From Nostoc sp. LPT (GTDB taxonomy: Bacteria > Cyanobacteriota > Cyanobacteriia > Cyanobacteriales > Nostocaceae), in contig NZ_JABXKF010000139.1 of the NCBI RefSeq assembly GCF_017115165.1, positions 123,638 through 187,637 on the forward strand: DNA of 64,000 bases. The letters run 5' to 3'. The notes beneath the pieces are model-generated. The model made no database searches and had not been told where the DNA came from. It saw only the letters and a list, made by a program, of their open reading frames with translations. The position numbers were made by a program, and so were the translations under genes. Shown here piece by piece: positions 37,101 to 46,303 of this stretch (position 1 is the stretch's first letter; the number at the start of each line of letters is the position of its first letter).

Positions 37101-38087
37101 TCCTTTATTCTTCTCTACAAAATTTAGAAATTCTCTGTTTTGAATAGAAAAAAGAATAGAAAGTTCCCTAGTAATAGATGATAGTGCATTATTAATTGCC
37201 AACATTTGAGGTGAGATGATATCAATTTTTTTATCTAGCATAATTTGATAACCATCTTCCTGCTCATCAAATGCAAGGATAAACTTTCTGGAGTTATTCG
37301 TGTGCTGAATAATGTATTTGTCAAGCTCGTTGCTTTTTTTTACCCATGTTTTATCTTTATAGACAAAGTATGGAATAAAGGTTTCAAATTTATCATAAGT
37401 AAGCATTAAAATACCAGATTTATCTTGCAGGAGATGAAGGGGAAAAAATATCTCAATTAACTTTAAACATTCATCAGTCCAACTTGAACGCTCCAATTTA
37501 GATTTGATTGTAAATTCTAAAAAGTCTTCAAGTAAATTATTTATTTCACGTCTTGCTTTTGTAGTCTCAGAGCTATTCAATTCCTCATCTCCAAAGCCCA
37601 CAGTTTTGATATACTCAAGACGGCTTATGACTTTTTCTACTGTCTTAAGTTTTTGTTGATTTTCCTGAACCTTTTCATGAGGATATACTTTTGGATCAAT
37701 CTTCCAAAACTGTTTATTTTTAAGGATTGAATGTATACATTTTTTGTATAATTTTATATATTTATCCGCCATTTTCATTTCTAATGAATTTAGTTTATAG
37801 ACGGGAATATCTGGATATTGAGTAACGATTGAATTTGGAACACATAAATGTTCTCTTAATGGGGCAACATATATTCCAATTATCTGAGTATTTGGATACT
37901 GTTGAATCGTTTTATAAATTGCTTGAAACAATTGGTGAGTCTTTCCTGACCCTGTACCATAATTGATGAGTTTGAGTTGGGAACGGTTTTCTCGAAAACT
38001 ATCTTCAATTGTTGTAAGGTAGGAATTCAGAATTTGGGAACGAGCAGATTCTGAATGCTGGCTAAAAGAGTTTTGTGGCTTTTGCAT
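34143..38087 (-). CDS. Large SF2-like helicase with candidate C-terminal nuclease domain
   Basis: 1314 aa. Walker A INYGTGSGKTHQLFQAIY (Gly44-Thr50), IIGIYVAPLREH (motif Ia-like), a divergent Walker B ILAFDEQEDGY (about 273-279), ISATGG (motif III, about 602), SAYQSASKGLNP (motif V-like), ILQAIGRSERRDF (motif VI, about 920). Large insertions separate motifs I and II. Near the end FDLYYIKDNTLFCIDVKAWS (about 1212-1231) has the D-(x)n-(D/E)xK spacing of PD-(D/E)XK nucleases. No signal or TM. Very AT-rich. The next gene follows one nucleotide after the stop. Suggests an ATP-driven DNA or RNA processing enzyme in a defence-type operon; partner and substrate are inference. Confidence 0.82.
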   Translation of the reverse strand: MQKPQNSFSQHSESARSQILNSYLTTIEDSFRENRSQLKLINYGTGSGKTHQLFQAIYKTIQQYPNTQIIGIYVAPLREHLCVPNSIVTQYPDIPVYKLNSLEMKMADKYIKLYKKCIHSILKNKQFWKIDPKVYPHEKVQENQQKLKTVEKVISRLEYIKTVGFGDEELNSSETTKARREINNLLEDFLEFTIKSKLERSSWTDECLKLIEIFFPLHLLQDKSGILMLTYDKFETFIPYFVYKDKTWVKKSNELDKYIIQHTNNSRKFILAFDEQEDGYQIMLDKKIDIISPQMLAINNALSSITRELSILFSIQNREFLNFVEKNKGAFHEFQEHFDKNKDIDPKLQKFAPVYQRLTFEEGNSIKFLEKVVTIKKGLDKSREEIIAILNDSKQENPIVLNFEMLCRVFSKFENNRSLLIPQQLYNKISDELMSIFSYNNLYIYNIESLKKLFLTRPAGGHVHITEEKIADNTSVAELIYAILTVRLQIKTIKDFLANVLDAEDSQSRSLDIWSKQIAKVQKASEESSLPNQLLKYLNRTYVYESYKSIINIKEISRYQNPKNNLIDHTLREVSIGSTAILTSPEFKINSMLCNNSNVIFLISATGGVFGDLSTSYDMRYLEDNLRNESGKSSFKAMVEEEILLCEEIRNQRGSKRQITVSFFNENLSSFPNNKTQEVAERFENNILKDFINDCKNDGTWFSIYKIQEIKNFIRFLFYLFEEDLIKETIAFTQTLRWIKKLMNFWDKLHHGNFGLEKSSEHPNIYYVNLRHKKYQSNIRIKIIFYEASFNSLYFDKTTKKTYLNELVEEEGQKIFFISAYQSASKGLNPIIKNHNGDEKDFDSLVLLMDSYYTVMKPSLKKSKESEKSTTRYHFALMKSIVNLGDSNLEIKDFNKYLSQPEAGAFRDQQHQILLGKAILQAIGRSERRDFPNQAIKIFVNEETRKNLVNFYRYLKQEEPNEIRKFSVNNYKVYLSVQEEEKKRVINDYDEHVYHEANAFLYFQNFREKMLDEIDNFHHHQDNNTFAITKKWNALREPVVFKEPDRYLKNLRELKLFPDEFLDSLFYHNVEQSEFTPYLASVKEDGKKFQIISDSINGEKIYPYQKRLYPEYLKTNAQSYDLEGNEIGLLNPSTDSIYRLYNELIPQPEIFNNYIPRPHFFYDVLYPSLTENFTERWIKDVVFKDKDWKAIKDTYGFEQLLDFKKYPKLYERFDLYYIKDNTLFCIDVKAWSIASGNRLSNQTLEKTQKKLNAIVSDYPEFITVKGLLLNLHAKQEKNHQYSSTLFSGNLIYFDRYNIPVESNILKKFLFQTGK

Positions 38088-38397
38088 TACGTGTCATAGC
38101 TTGATTTAAAGTAATACATAATACCTAAGCTTGCTTAACTGACATATCTTTAGCTCAAGGCGGTTGAAATCGCTGTATATTAGGGCAAATTTGGACTGCA
38201 CTTACTATATATAAAACTTTTCTTAAATCTCAAAAATATACCAGAATCCTCCGTTGATTTACCCAATCTGTCATAAATATATAACAAATATCCGTGTAAT
38301 TCACCCTGATATTTAGAACTTTTGCGAATATCATTCACTAGCGCTACTCGACTCTATCGATAGCTGTACAGACGCGCTCCTAACTTCTTCTTTGCTT
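38088..38397. other. Divergent promoter region
   Basis: 310 bp between the helicase operon (minus) and the DUF3131 gene (plus). AT-rich with several TATAAAA/TATATA-like runs; no operator or ORF identified. Confidence 0.4.
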
Positions 38398-41307
38398 ATG
38401 CTATACAAGCACCATCAACAAAAGCTGTTGAGATGGATTGCATTGTTTCTAATTGGAACATTTCTGCAATTTTTGTTTTACATCCCGACACCAGTCTTAT
38501 CTCAAAATTCTAATAGCTGTAGCAATATTACAACCCCGCTCACATCTGAAGAACAAACTTATGCTCGTGCGGCTTGGCAGTATTTTGTCAAAAATTATCA
38601 GCCAGCAACGGGATTTACCAATTCTACTGGGGGTTATCCTTCAGGTACACTCTGGGATATGGGTAACTACCTGATGGCATTAAATGCTGCACGATGGTTG
38701 AATCTTACCGATCAAGCAGACTTTGATTCCCGCCTCAATAAGTTTTTGACGACTCTCAACAGCCTGAAATTATTTGAAGATGCTTTGCCCAATAAAGTCT
38801 ATAACGCAGCTACCGCAAAGATGGTTGATTATGGTAACAATCCACTAGAACAAGGTATTGGTTGGTCTGCTTTGGATGTTGGGCGAATACTGGCTGCGTT
38901 TGATGTCATTCGTACCTGTCATCCTCAATATAATGACTGGCTCAAGGGAATTGTCGCAAAATGGCAGGTGGCGCGATCGCTCAAAGATGGACAACTTTTT
39001 GGCGCTACTGTTCTCCCTGACAAAAAAACCTTACTCGTGCAAGAAGGACGACTCGGCTACGAAGAATACGGCGCTAGGGGTTATCAACTTTGGGGTTTCT
39101 CAGCACCCAAGGCTATTGCTTTAGAACCGTTTAAGTTAGTTGAAATTAATGGTGTGCAAATTCCTGTTGATAGCCGTGACTTTCAAAGCACCAACGCTAA
39201 TAATTATGTTGTGAGTGAGTCTTATATCCTTGATGGGATTGAATTTGGCTTACAAGGTGAGTTAGCTGATTTTGCTGCCAGGGTTTTAGATGTGCAAAAA
39301 CGACGTTTTGATACCACAGGTCAGTTAACTGCGGTAACAGAAGATAATATCGACCAAGCACCTTATTTTCTCTACAACACCGTTTATGCCAACGGTGCAA
39401 ACTGGGCAACTATTACCGATGCCAATCAACCTTATCCACAGTTTCGCAGCATCAGTACAAAAGCTGCTTTTGGCTGGCGCTATCTGTTTCCAGATAATGC
39501 TTATGCCCAAAAAGTTTTTGATGCAGTCAAGGATCTCCGCAGTCCTGATGATAGTGGTTACTATGCTGGGATCTATGAAGAATCAAAACAACCCAATAAA
39601 GCTTTGACGGGTAATACTAATGGGTTAATTTTGGAGATTTTATACTACAAAGCTAGGGGAAATCACCCTTTAATTGCTTCCACTTCTGCGAGTGTGTCTA
39701 GTGGTAAGCCGAGTGAAAATGCTTCTGGTGTAACACCCTCAAATCAACCGAATTCTACTGGTAATCCCAGTGAAAATGCTTCTGGTGCAACACCTGCAAA
39801 TCAACCGAATTCTACTGGCAACCCCAGTGAAAATGCTTCTGGTGCAACACCTGCAAATCAACCGAATTCTACTGTTAAGACACCGATCGCAACTCCTGCG
39901 GATACTTCTAAACCTACAGAAGTGACCGTTGCACCTATTCCAGCAGTGGATAGTCCCCAGCCATCATCTAATCTGAAACTAGATCGATCGCTGACGCCTG
40001 TTGAACGGCGCTATGCAGAGGCGGCTTGGCGATACTTTCAAGCGAATTATCACGCCAAGAGTGGGCTGATAGACGATCGCAGTGATTTCAAAGGTGCAAC
40101 CCTTTGGGGATTGGGAGATTATCTCGCAGCACTCCATGCGGCGGGATCGCTCGATACAATTACTCCCAAAGAATTTGACCAGCGCACTCGCCATCTCTTA
40201 GCAGCCTTGACAAAGTTACCGTTATTTGCTGGGGAATTGCCGAGTCGGAGTTATGATACCAGAACTCTCCAACCAGTTGATTATGGTGGAAATCCAGTTC
40301 CAGAAGGAAACGGTTGGTCAGCTTTAGATTTAGGTAGAATGCTGGCAGCGCTGTACAACTTAAAAAGCTGTCATCCAGAATACACGGCTGCCGTAGATAA
40401 AATTGTGCTGGATTGGTCATACTTGCGTGTGGTGCGCGAAGGTATTCTTTCTAGTGCCACCGTTACCAAAGAGCAAGATGGGCGATATCTCACCCGCGTT
40501 AACCCCGAAACTCGCTTGGGTTATGAGGAATATGCCGCTCGTGCTTTTCAATTATGGGGGTTTAATCTTGATCGTTCTGCTGTTGGGGGTGAATATCAAA
40601 CTACCTCAGTGGAGGGATTGAAAGTCCCAATTCAACGCCATCGCACAGATACTAATTCCAAAAACCAATACACAGTTAGCAATCCTTTTGTACTCTATGC
40701 ATTGGAGTTTGGATTAGATCGACAAATGCGATCGCTCTTTGAACCAATTTTTCAAGCACAAGCTGAACGTTACCGTCGCACCGGCATCTTCACAGCCTCA
40801 GCCACCACCTTAATCGATCGTAAACCTTACACTGTCCACAGTACAATTACTGGACAAGGGAAGTCTTGGGTAGCTTTAGGAGATGACGGTAAACCTCTAC
40901 CAAAGGAGCGATTGGTAAGTACAGCAGTAGCTTTTGCCTATAATTCTCTGCTTCCAGAAAATAAGTATAGTCAACAGTTACTGCAAGGAACCACTGACTT
41001 ATATAATCCATTAGTTGGATTTTATGAGGGCTTCTATGAAACCACAGGCAAAACAGCAGTTGGTTTTACCAGCAGCACCAACAGTATGATTTTGCAATCC
41101 TTGCTATACAATGTGACAAATCGACAACCCTTAATTCGTCCGATTACCACTATGAACTCCCTTTGGTGGCAGACAGTTACTAAGGGAGATTCTGGGCGAG
41201 GTCTACCAAACAGCGCCACACAACAAACCAAGTTAACTTCTGATAGTTCTGGAAGTTACTGGGTTTCAAATAGTGAAAATACTCAACTAGTAACTGGCAC
41301 AAAATAA
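38398..41307 (+). CDS. Double DUF3131 exported protein
   Basis: 969 aa from ATG 38398 (track start is an upstream TTG). Signal or anchor segment WIALFLIGTFLQFLFYIPTPVLS, then two DUF3131 domains (about 35-425 and 530-925) with parallel motifs: AARAAW/AEAAW(R/Q)YF, TLW(D/G)(M/L)G(N/D)YL.AL.AA, GWSALD(V/L)GR(I/M)LAA, RLGYEEY(G/A)AR, FAYNSLLP. The domain resembles alpha-helical toroid glucoamylase-like folds and often accompanies polysaccharide synthases. A flexible linker of three 19-residue repeats joins the domains. The cellulose-synthase-like GT2 gene lies downstream, so a role in exopolysaccharide processing is likely. Confidence 0.85.
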   Translation: MLYKHHQQKLLRWIALFLIGTFLQFLFYIPTPVLSQNSNSCSNITTPLTSEEQTYARAAWQYFVKNYQPATGFTNSTGGYPSGTLWDMGNYLMALNAARWLNLTDQADFDSRLNKFLTTLNSLKLFEDALPNKVYNAATAKMVDYGNNPLEQGIGWSALDVGRILAAFDVIRTCHPQYNDWLKGIVAKWQVARSLKDGQLFGATVLPDKKTLLVQEGRLGYEEYGARGYQLWGFSAPKAIALEPFKLVEINGVQIPVDSRDFQSTNANNYVVSESYILDGIEFGLQGELADFAARVLDVQKRRFDTTGQLTAVTEDNIDQAPYFLYNTVYANGANWATITDANQPYPQFRSISTKAAFGWRYLFPDNAYAQKVFDAVKDLRSPDDSGYYAGIYEESKQPNKALTGNTNGLILEILYYKARGNHPLIASTSASVSSGKPSENASGVTPSNQPNSTGNPSENASGATPANQPNSTGNPSENASGATPANQPNSTVKTPIATPADTSKPTEVTVAPIPAVDSPQPSSNLKLDRSLTPVERRYAEAAWRYFQANYHAKSGLIDDRSDFKGATLWGLGDYLAALHAAGSLDTITPKEFDQRTRHLLAALTKLPLFAGELPSRSYDTRTLQPVDYGGNPVPEGNGWSALDLGRMLAALYNLKSCHPEYTAAVDKIVLDWSYLRVVREGILSSATVTKEQDGRYLTRVNPETRLGYEEYAARAFQLWGFNLDRSAVGGEYQTTSVEGLKVPIQRHRTDTNSKNQYTVSNPFVLYALEFGLDRQMRSLFEPIFQAQAERYRRTGIFTASATTLIDRKPYTVHSTITGQGKSWVALGDDGKPLPKERLVSTAVAFAYNSLLPENKYSQQLLQGTTDLYNPLVGFYEGFYETTGKTAVGFTSSTNSMILQSLLYNVTNRQPLIRPITTMNSLWWQTVTKGDSGRGLPNSATQQTKLTSDSSGSYWVSNSENTQLVTGTK
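39706..39876 (+). repeat. 57-bp coding tandem repeat (interdomain linker)
   Basis: Three copies of a 57-bp unit encoding (K/N)PSENASG(V/A)TP(S/A)NQPNST(G/V). Units 2 and 3 are almost identical at DNA level, indicating recent duplication. Confidence 0.88.
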
Positions 41308-41675
41308 GATAACTGAAACCCTGTGTTCTAGGGTTGCCCTCATCCCCTAACCCCTTCTCCAATATGGGAGAAGGGGAACTAAAGTAGAGAATTTGCTCCC
41401 CTCTCCTAATTTTGGGAGAGAGAGGGGCTGGGGGTGAGGGCAAAACTCATACAGTCAGAAGATTTCAGCTTAAGTTGATACCAAATGATTAATAAATTGC
41501 CCCTACAGTGTGTAGTTTTGCATAAATCCTAGTAATATCAAAATTCTTGTAGAGACGTAGCTCAATAGAGCAACACAAATTTTGGGTTGGTCGAGAAAAA
41601 TTTGTTAGTTACAAATTTAACTAGGGAATACTTGTTTTGATGAGGATGCAGATACATTAACTATTGAGTACTAAG
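41308..41675. other. Intergenic region with complementary GA/CT-rich repeats
   Basis: 368 bp. CTTCTCCAATATGGGAGAAG is a hairpin, followed by CTCCCCTCTCCTAATTTTGG and GAGAGAGAGGGGCTGGGGG, a second GC-rich hairpin. These occur widely in cyanobacterial spacers and may terminate transcription after the DUF3131 gene. No ORF. Confidence 0.5.
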
Positions 41676-43670
41676 ATGACTTCAGTTTCTCTTACAAACT
41701 TTTCTGGTAACAGCCGCTCATTACTCAAAAAAAGAACGCTGTTATTTCGCTACCTGGCAGAAATCAATTTAATTTTTGGTATCTGGTATTTGCAATGGCG
41801 CGTCACCCATTCCATCAATTTTGATGCCCTCTGGATCTCGATTCCTTTGCTGATAGCAGAAATTTATAGCTATTTCGGTGGCATGATGTTTGTAATTGGG
41901 TTATGGCGACCTTTAGTCAGACAGATTAAGTCTCTCGACCAGATGATCCCACCTCTACCCAGATCCGACTGGCCAACAGTGGATGTGTTTGTCACCTGCT
42001 ACAACGAGCCACCAGAAATTGTCGAAGAAACTGCCAAAGCTGCTCTAGCAATGGATTACCCGCCAACAAAGTTACGGGTTTATGTGCTGGATGATGGTAA
42101 CTCGGCTGATATACGAGCTATGACAGAAAGATTGTGTATTCAGGATTTGCAATCACCACAACTACAACAAGAAGCAAATCGGATTGATGCAGAACACTCT
42201 TGTTTGTTAGAGCGCCTGAAGCAACTGGAAAATCTAACACCTAATACTCAAGCCGCAGAACAATGGCTGCAAGCATCATCAGAATCAGTGGTGAACCAGC
42301 CTGCTACTGGATTTGTGCAAAGTTTGCGACAGTTTATTCTTTGGCTACCTTCGACTCATCAAAGTATTAGCGATTCTCCTGCAAAGACGCTACGCGATCG
42401 TCTAACTACCGAACGCAAAGCTTTAGAAGAAGCTATTCGTAATAAAGAACTAGAACTAGTTGAACTCGCTCGTTTTCGCTACATTGCTCGTCCCAAACCG
42501 GCTGGTGTACCCCACCACGCTAAAGCGGGTAACCTCAATTACGCTATTTTTTCTGGAGAAACTTCAGGACAGTTTATTCTTACCCTAGATGCTGACCATA
42601 TTCCCAAACCACAATTTCTCAAGCGAGTTGTGCCTTATTTTTACACCTATAATCTTTTAACAGGGAAATATGAGCATAATCAAATTGCTTTTGTACAGAC
42701 ACCCCAAGATTTTTACAACATTCCTCCAGGCGATCCCTTTGGGCATCAAGCACATTTATTTTATGGCCCACTCCAACAGGGAAAAGATGGCATGAATGCC
42801 GCCTTCTATACAGGAACAGATGCAGTATTAAGGCGTGAGGCATTGATTAGTGTTGGACTGCAATATTTTGCTGATGAGTATGCCAAAGATGAAAAACGTT
42901 TAGATGAATTTCAATTAGTTGGGGGTGTATCCAGTAACAGTATTACAGAAGATATGAATACAGCCATGCGTCTACATGGTGCTGGCTGGAAATCTGTTTA
43001 TCATCATGAAGTTTTAGCAGAAGGTTTAGCACCAGATGACTTAAAATCTACCCTAAAACAGCGACTACGTTGGGCACAAGGTACTATCCAAGTGCTACTG
43101 AGAGAAAATCCATTGACAAAACCAGGGCTAACGTTTTGGCAACGATTGCATTACTTTAAGACAATGTATAGCTATTTTTCTGGTTTTGCTACTGTTGTGT
43201 TTATTTCTTGCCCAATCATCTATTTTTTCACAGACATTGTTCCAGTTAAATCCTACGGCCCTGATTTTGCCCTGCACTTTTTCCCAGCTTTTATTATCAA
43301 CCGGTTGACTTTCATTGCCGCTACTTGGGGCATTCCGGCTAGAGAAGTTTGGCGAGCCGAACAATATGCGATCGCTTTATTTCCCTTATTCATTCAAGCC
43401 GTATTAAGTGTGTTTTTCGGGGGTAGCCTCAAATTCCAAGTAACACCTAAGCAGCGGCAATCTGGAATTTATCTCCAATTGGTTTGGCCCCAACTGGTTA
43501 TTTTTGTCCTCACTATTCTAGGAATATTATGGAGCTTTTACCACTTTGCAATTGGCGATCTAAATAATCCTTCAGTTCACCTACTCAATGGTGCATGGGC
43601 TATCTATAACTTGTTACTTTTGTCAGCTATCATCCGCGCCTCTGTTTGGCAACCTCCAAAAGAAGCCTAA
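41676..43670 (+). CDS. Cellulose-synthase-like glycosyltransferase (GT2)
   Basis: 664 aa from ATG 41676 (the track's TTG adds four). Two N-terminal TM segments, then the GT2 domain: DVFVTCYNEP, YVLDDGNSADI (first Asp), HHAKAGNLNYA, LTLDADHIP (DxD), the gating FYTGTDAVLRREAL, ITEDMNTAMRLH (TED) and QRLRWAQGT (QxxRW). Four or more C-terminal TM segments form the export channel. An insertion of about 100 residues lies between the first Asp and HAKAGN. There is no PilZ domain, so direct c-di-GMP control as in BcsA is unlikely. Probably makes and exports a beta-glucan-like polymer. Confidence 0.9.
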   Translation: MTSVSLTNFSGNSRSLLKKRTLLFRYLAEINLIFGIWYLQWRVTHSINFDALWISIPLLIAEIYSYFGGMMFVIGLWRPLVRQIKSLDQMIPPLPRSDWPTVDVFVTCYNEPPEIVEETAKAALAMDYPPTKLRVYVLDDGNSADIRAMTERLCIQDLQSPQLQQEANRIDAEHSCLLERLKQLENLTPNTQAAEQWLQASSESVVNQPATGFVQSLRQFILWLPSTHQSISDSPAKTLRDRLTTERKALEEAIRNKELELVELARFRYIARPKPAGVPHHAKAGNLNYAIFSGETSGQFILTLDADHIPKPQFLKRVVPYFYTYNLLTGKYEHNQIAFVQTPQDFYNIPPGDPFGHQAHLFYGPLQQGKDGMNAAFYTGTDAVLRREALISVGLQYFADEYAKDEKRLDEFQLVGGVSSNSITEDMNTAMRLHGAGWKSVYHHEVLAEGLAPDDLKSTLKQRLRWAQGTIQVLLRENPLTKPGLTFWQRLHYFKTMYSYFSGFATVVFISCPIIYFFTDIVPVKSYGPDFALHFFPAFIINRLTFIAATWGIPAREVWRAEQYAIALFPLFIQAVLSVFFGGSLKFQVTPKQRQSGIYLQLVWPQLVIFVLTILGILWSFYHFAIGDLNNPSVHLLNGAWAIYNLLLLSAIIRASVWQPPKEA

Positions 43671-43796
43671 GAGGGGAGTATGGCACAAGGAGAAAAACTC
43701 CTAACTATGCCAATTTTGGATTTTAGATTGAAGGAAAAATCTAAAATCTAAAATTGAAAAACTCCTTGTTGATAAATCTAATCTAGAAAAACACCT

Positions 43797-44510
43797 ATGA
43801 ACACTTATTCAGACTCAAACAACTTTGGTCAGCGAAATGTCTTAACAATCTATGCTCATGCTGATGATGAAGTTTTACCTGCTGCTGGTACTCTCAGTCT
43901 GATGTCCAAAGCAGGATGGAATGTTCGTTGCTTAATTTTGACTGATGGCGGTTTTTCTAGTTCGCCTATTAAGGGTACACGTCATCAAGAAGCAGATGCA
44001 GCTGGTAAAATCATCGGTGCAACTTATGAGTTTCATGCACTTGAGGAGTGCAATTTCTCCACACAAGCAGTGATTAAAGTTACTGAAGAAGCTCTTGGGC
44101 GTTGGCAACCGGATCTGATTATTACTCACGCACCACAACCTGAAAAATATGGACATAGAGATCATGAAGTGTGTGCGATCGCAGTTTCTAATGTTGCTAC
44201 CCGCAAAAATATACCCCTGTGGTATTCAGCACCACCTGTTTTTTTGCGCGGTTTTGAACCCAACTTTTTTGTGGATATCACCTCTGTAATTGAGGAAAAA
44301 GTTGCAGCGATCGGTTGTTATGAATCGGAGTTAAATAAAGCATTTATGCAACTCGATGCCATACTTGTTCTGTCTCGCTTTTGGGCACGAGAGTTAGGTC
44401 AGAAAGATGGCTATTTTGAAGCCTTTGAAATTTCTCGGCAATGGGTTGATGCTAGCTTTTTTACTGCAATAGCAAATAATAGTAATCGGCAAGTAGTAAA
44501 ACAAAGCTAA
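43797..44510 (+). CDS. PIG-L family deacetylase
   Basis: 237 aa of LmbE/PIG-L fold: LTIYAHADDEVLPAAGTL (AHADDE at 20-25, zinc ligands and general base), LILTDGG, THAPQPEKYGHRDHEVCAIAV (HRDH at 120-123, third metal ligand). Family members hydrolyse N-acetyl groups from N-acetylglucosaminyl conjugates. Cytoplasmic. It sits 126 bp after the GT2 gene and in the same direction, suggesting action on a GlcNAc-containing precursor of the same polymer; this is inference. Confidence 0.9.
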   Translation: MNTYSDSNNFGQRNVLTIYAHADDEVLPAAGTLSLMSKAGWNVRCLILTDGGFSSSPIKGTRHQEADAAGKIIGATYEFHALEECNFSTQAVIKVTEEALGRWQPDLIITHAPQPEKYGHRDHEVCAIAVSNVATRKNIPLWYSAPPVFLRGFEPNFFVDITSVIEEKVAAIGCYESELNKAFMQLDAILVLSRFWARELGQKDGYFEAFEISRQWVDASFFTAIANNSNRQVVKQS

Positions 44511-44598
44511 TTGCAGACTTTATCTATTGCGGTTTAATTAGGTCAATGCCAAAATATAACTACATAGTTTTCAAGCCAAATAATCGGAAAATAAAACC

Positions 44599-44925
44599 AT
44601 GAGTTTGAATGTAAAAGTACTAGAAATATCTGGGATTTTAGATGGTATTAGAGGTAACGAACTACGTCGTGAAGTTAGTGGTCTGCTAGCAAACGGAGCT
44701 GATATTTTGTTGATCGACATGAAAGAAGTAAAGTTTATTGATAGCTCTGGTTTAGGTGCTTTAGTATCAGCAATGCAAATGGTACGAACTGCTAACGCTA
44801 AACTGTTTGTTTGTTCGATAAGCGATCAAGTCAGGATGTTATTTGAACTAACTAAAATGGATAGAATTTTTCAAACCTTTGCTGACAAAGATGAATTTTA
44901 CCGCCAAGTGTTAGCAACACAATAG
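44599..44925 (+). CDS. STAS-domain anti-sigma factor antagonist
   Basis: 108 aa, SpoIIAA/RsbV-like: ILLIDMKEVKFIDSSGLGALVSAM contains the conserved phosphorylatable Ser in DSSGLG, followed by NAKLFVCSISDQVRMLFELT and a short C-terminal tail. It would bind the RsbW-like kinase encoded at 46304-46732 when dephosphorylated by the PP2C protein encoded convergently at 44967-46154. Downstream of PIG-L by 88 bp. Confidence 0.92.
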   Translation: MSLNVKVLEISGILDGIRGNELRREVSGLLANGADILLIDMKEVKFIDSSGLGALVSAMQMVRTANAKLFVCSISDQVRMLFELTKMDRIFQTFADKDEFYRQVLATQ

Positions 44926-44966
44926 GCTGTTAAACAATCTAAATTTAAGTATACATACCTGATATT

Positions 44967-46154
44967 CTAACCAAAATTAACTTTTACTAAAGATAAGTCA
45001 TCATCAAGATTATCTTGAGTATTTAAAGTGAGAATCTTCGTTAAAAGTTGATTGAGGTTACAGGTATTCTGACTATATTTGGTTAGTAAGTCAATGAAAG
45101 CATCGATCCCCCAAATTTTACCATCTGACTGATTAATTTCATAAGCACCATCACTAAAGATGTATAAAGTGCTGTTTTCTTCAACCTCAAAAACAGCATC
45201 TTCAAATTGAACTTCCGGCAAAAAGCCAATTGGTAAATCTAGAGAAGTTAGCTGTTTAACTTCGATGTTGTTCGTGGAGGTATTAGATAACAGTAAAGCT
45301 GGTGGATGTCCGGCATTGGCATAAATGAGTTGACGTTTAAGGCGGTGATAAACTCCATACCAGATTGTAAAGTATTTATCACCGTGCTTGCTCATTTGGA
45401 AGGCATGATTGAGGGCTTTTAGGACTTCACTTGGTTGAGAAAAGTTAGTGTTCGGTAGAGATTGCGATCGCAAAACATTCAACACCGATACCGATAGGAG
45501 GGCTGAACCGACTCCGTGACCAGATACATCCAACAAATAAATTGCCAAGTGATCCTCGTCAATCCAATGATGGTCGAAACAATCGCCCCCTAGTTGTGCT
45601 GAGGGAATAAACAGATTTTCTGTAGTTACTGCTCCGACAAGCGGTGAGGGTAAAAGCGATCGCACATAATCAGCAGCCTCAGCCAATTCTGCTTCTAAAA
45701 TTTGCTTTTGAGTTTGCAAATCCTGATTTAGTGTCTCCAAAGCTTGCTTTTGACTTTGTAAATCCTGATTTAGCTGGTGTAACCTTAGTCCTGCTCTTAC
45801 CCGTGCTTTCAATTCATTCATCTCTATTGGTTTAGAGATAAACTCATCCGCTCCAGCGTCAAGTCCCCTAACTCTATCTTCTTCCTCTCCTCGAGCTGCT
45901 CCCTTAGCCGTCAATAGAATAAAAAAAGTAGTTGCCAACTCTGGATCTGTTCTAATTCGACGACACACTTCTAGCCCATCTACCTGGGACATCATCCAGT
46001 CACAGATAATCAGGGCAGGATGTAGCAGTTGTGCTTTTATAATTCCTTCTTCGCCATTACTGGCTACAGTAGTCTCATAACCCTGCCTTTGGAGTGTACT
46101 TTTCAGTACTGCTCGCACTGTCGGATCATCATCAATAACCAGAATTTTAAACAT
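44967..46154 (-). CDS. Response regulator-PP2C (RsbU-like) phosphatase
   Basis: 395 aa. REC domain (1-120) with VIDDDPTVRAVL, phospho-acceptor Asp52 in IICDWMM, and FILLTAKG, Lys at SKPIEMNEL. A coiled-coil linker (about 125-160, QSQKQALETLNQDLQTQKQ) then the SpoIIE/PPM domain: GGDCFDHHWIDEDHLAIYLLDVSGHG, YANAGHPPALLL, IFSDGAYEI. It should dephosphorylate the STAS antagonist in response to a histidine kinase. Convergent with the STAS gene, divergent from the RsbW-like kinase gene. All metal-binding Asp are present. Confidence 0.92.
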   Translation of the reverse strand: MFKILVIDDDPTVRAVLKSTLQRQGYETTVASNGEEGIIKAQLLHPALIICDWMMSQVDGLEVCRRIRTDPELATTFFILLTAKGAARGEEEDRVRGLDAGADEFISKPIEMNELKARVRAGLRLHQLNQDLQSQKQALETLNQDLQTQKQILEAELAEAADYVRSLLPSPLVGAVTTENLFIPSAQLGGDCFDHHWIDEDHLAIYLLDVSGHGVGSALLSVSVLNVLRSQSLPNTNFSQPSEVLKALNHAFQMSKHGDKYFTIWYGVYHRLKRQLIYANAGHPPALLLSNTSTNNIEVKQLTSLDLPIGFLPEVQFEDAVFEVEENSTLYIFSDGAYEINQSDGKIWGIDAFIDLLTKYSQNTCNLNQLLTKILTLNTQDNLDDDLSLVKVNFG

Positions 46155-46303
46155 AAATTACAGTTTACTAAGTAAAACGAGCGTAAATAGTTGCTTTAAT
46201 TTAACTTATATGCAATTGAGTTTTTAATGTATAGTAAAAATACTCAAATTAAATAAACTAATTAAGGAATATGATGATTTAACAATATTTTATTAGTTAA
46301 GAA

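Noticed and set aside
31835-38087. Naming the operon as a known defence system (pPIWI-RE, Druantia, Zorya, Hachiman)
   Set aside because: No motif specific to any of these is visible in the 768-aa protein; only the general architecture is similar, so the claim stays a hypothesis.
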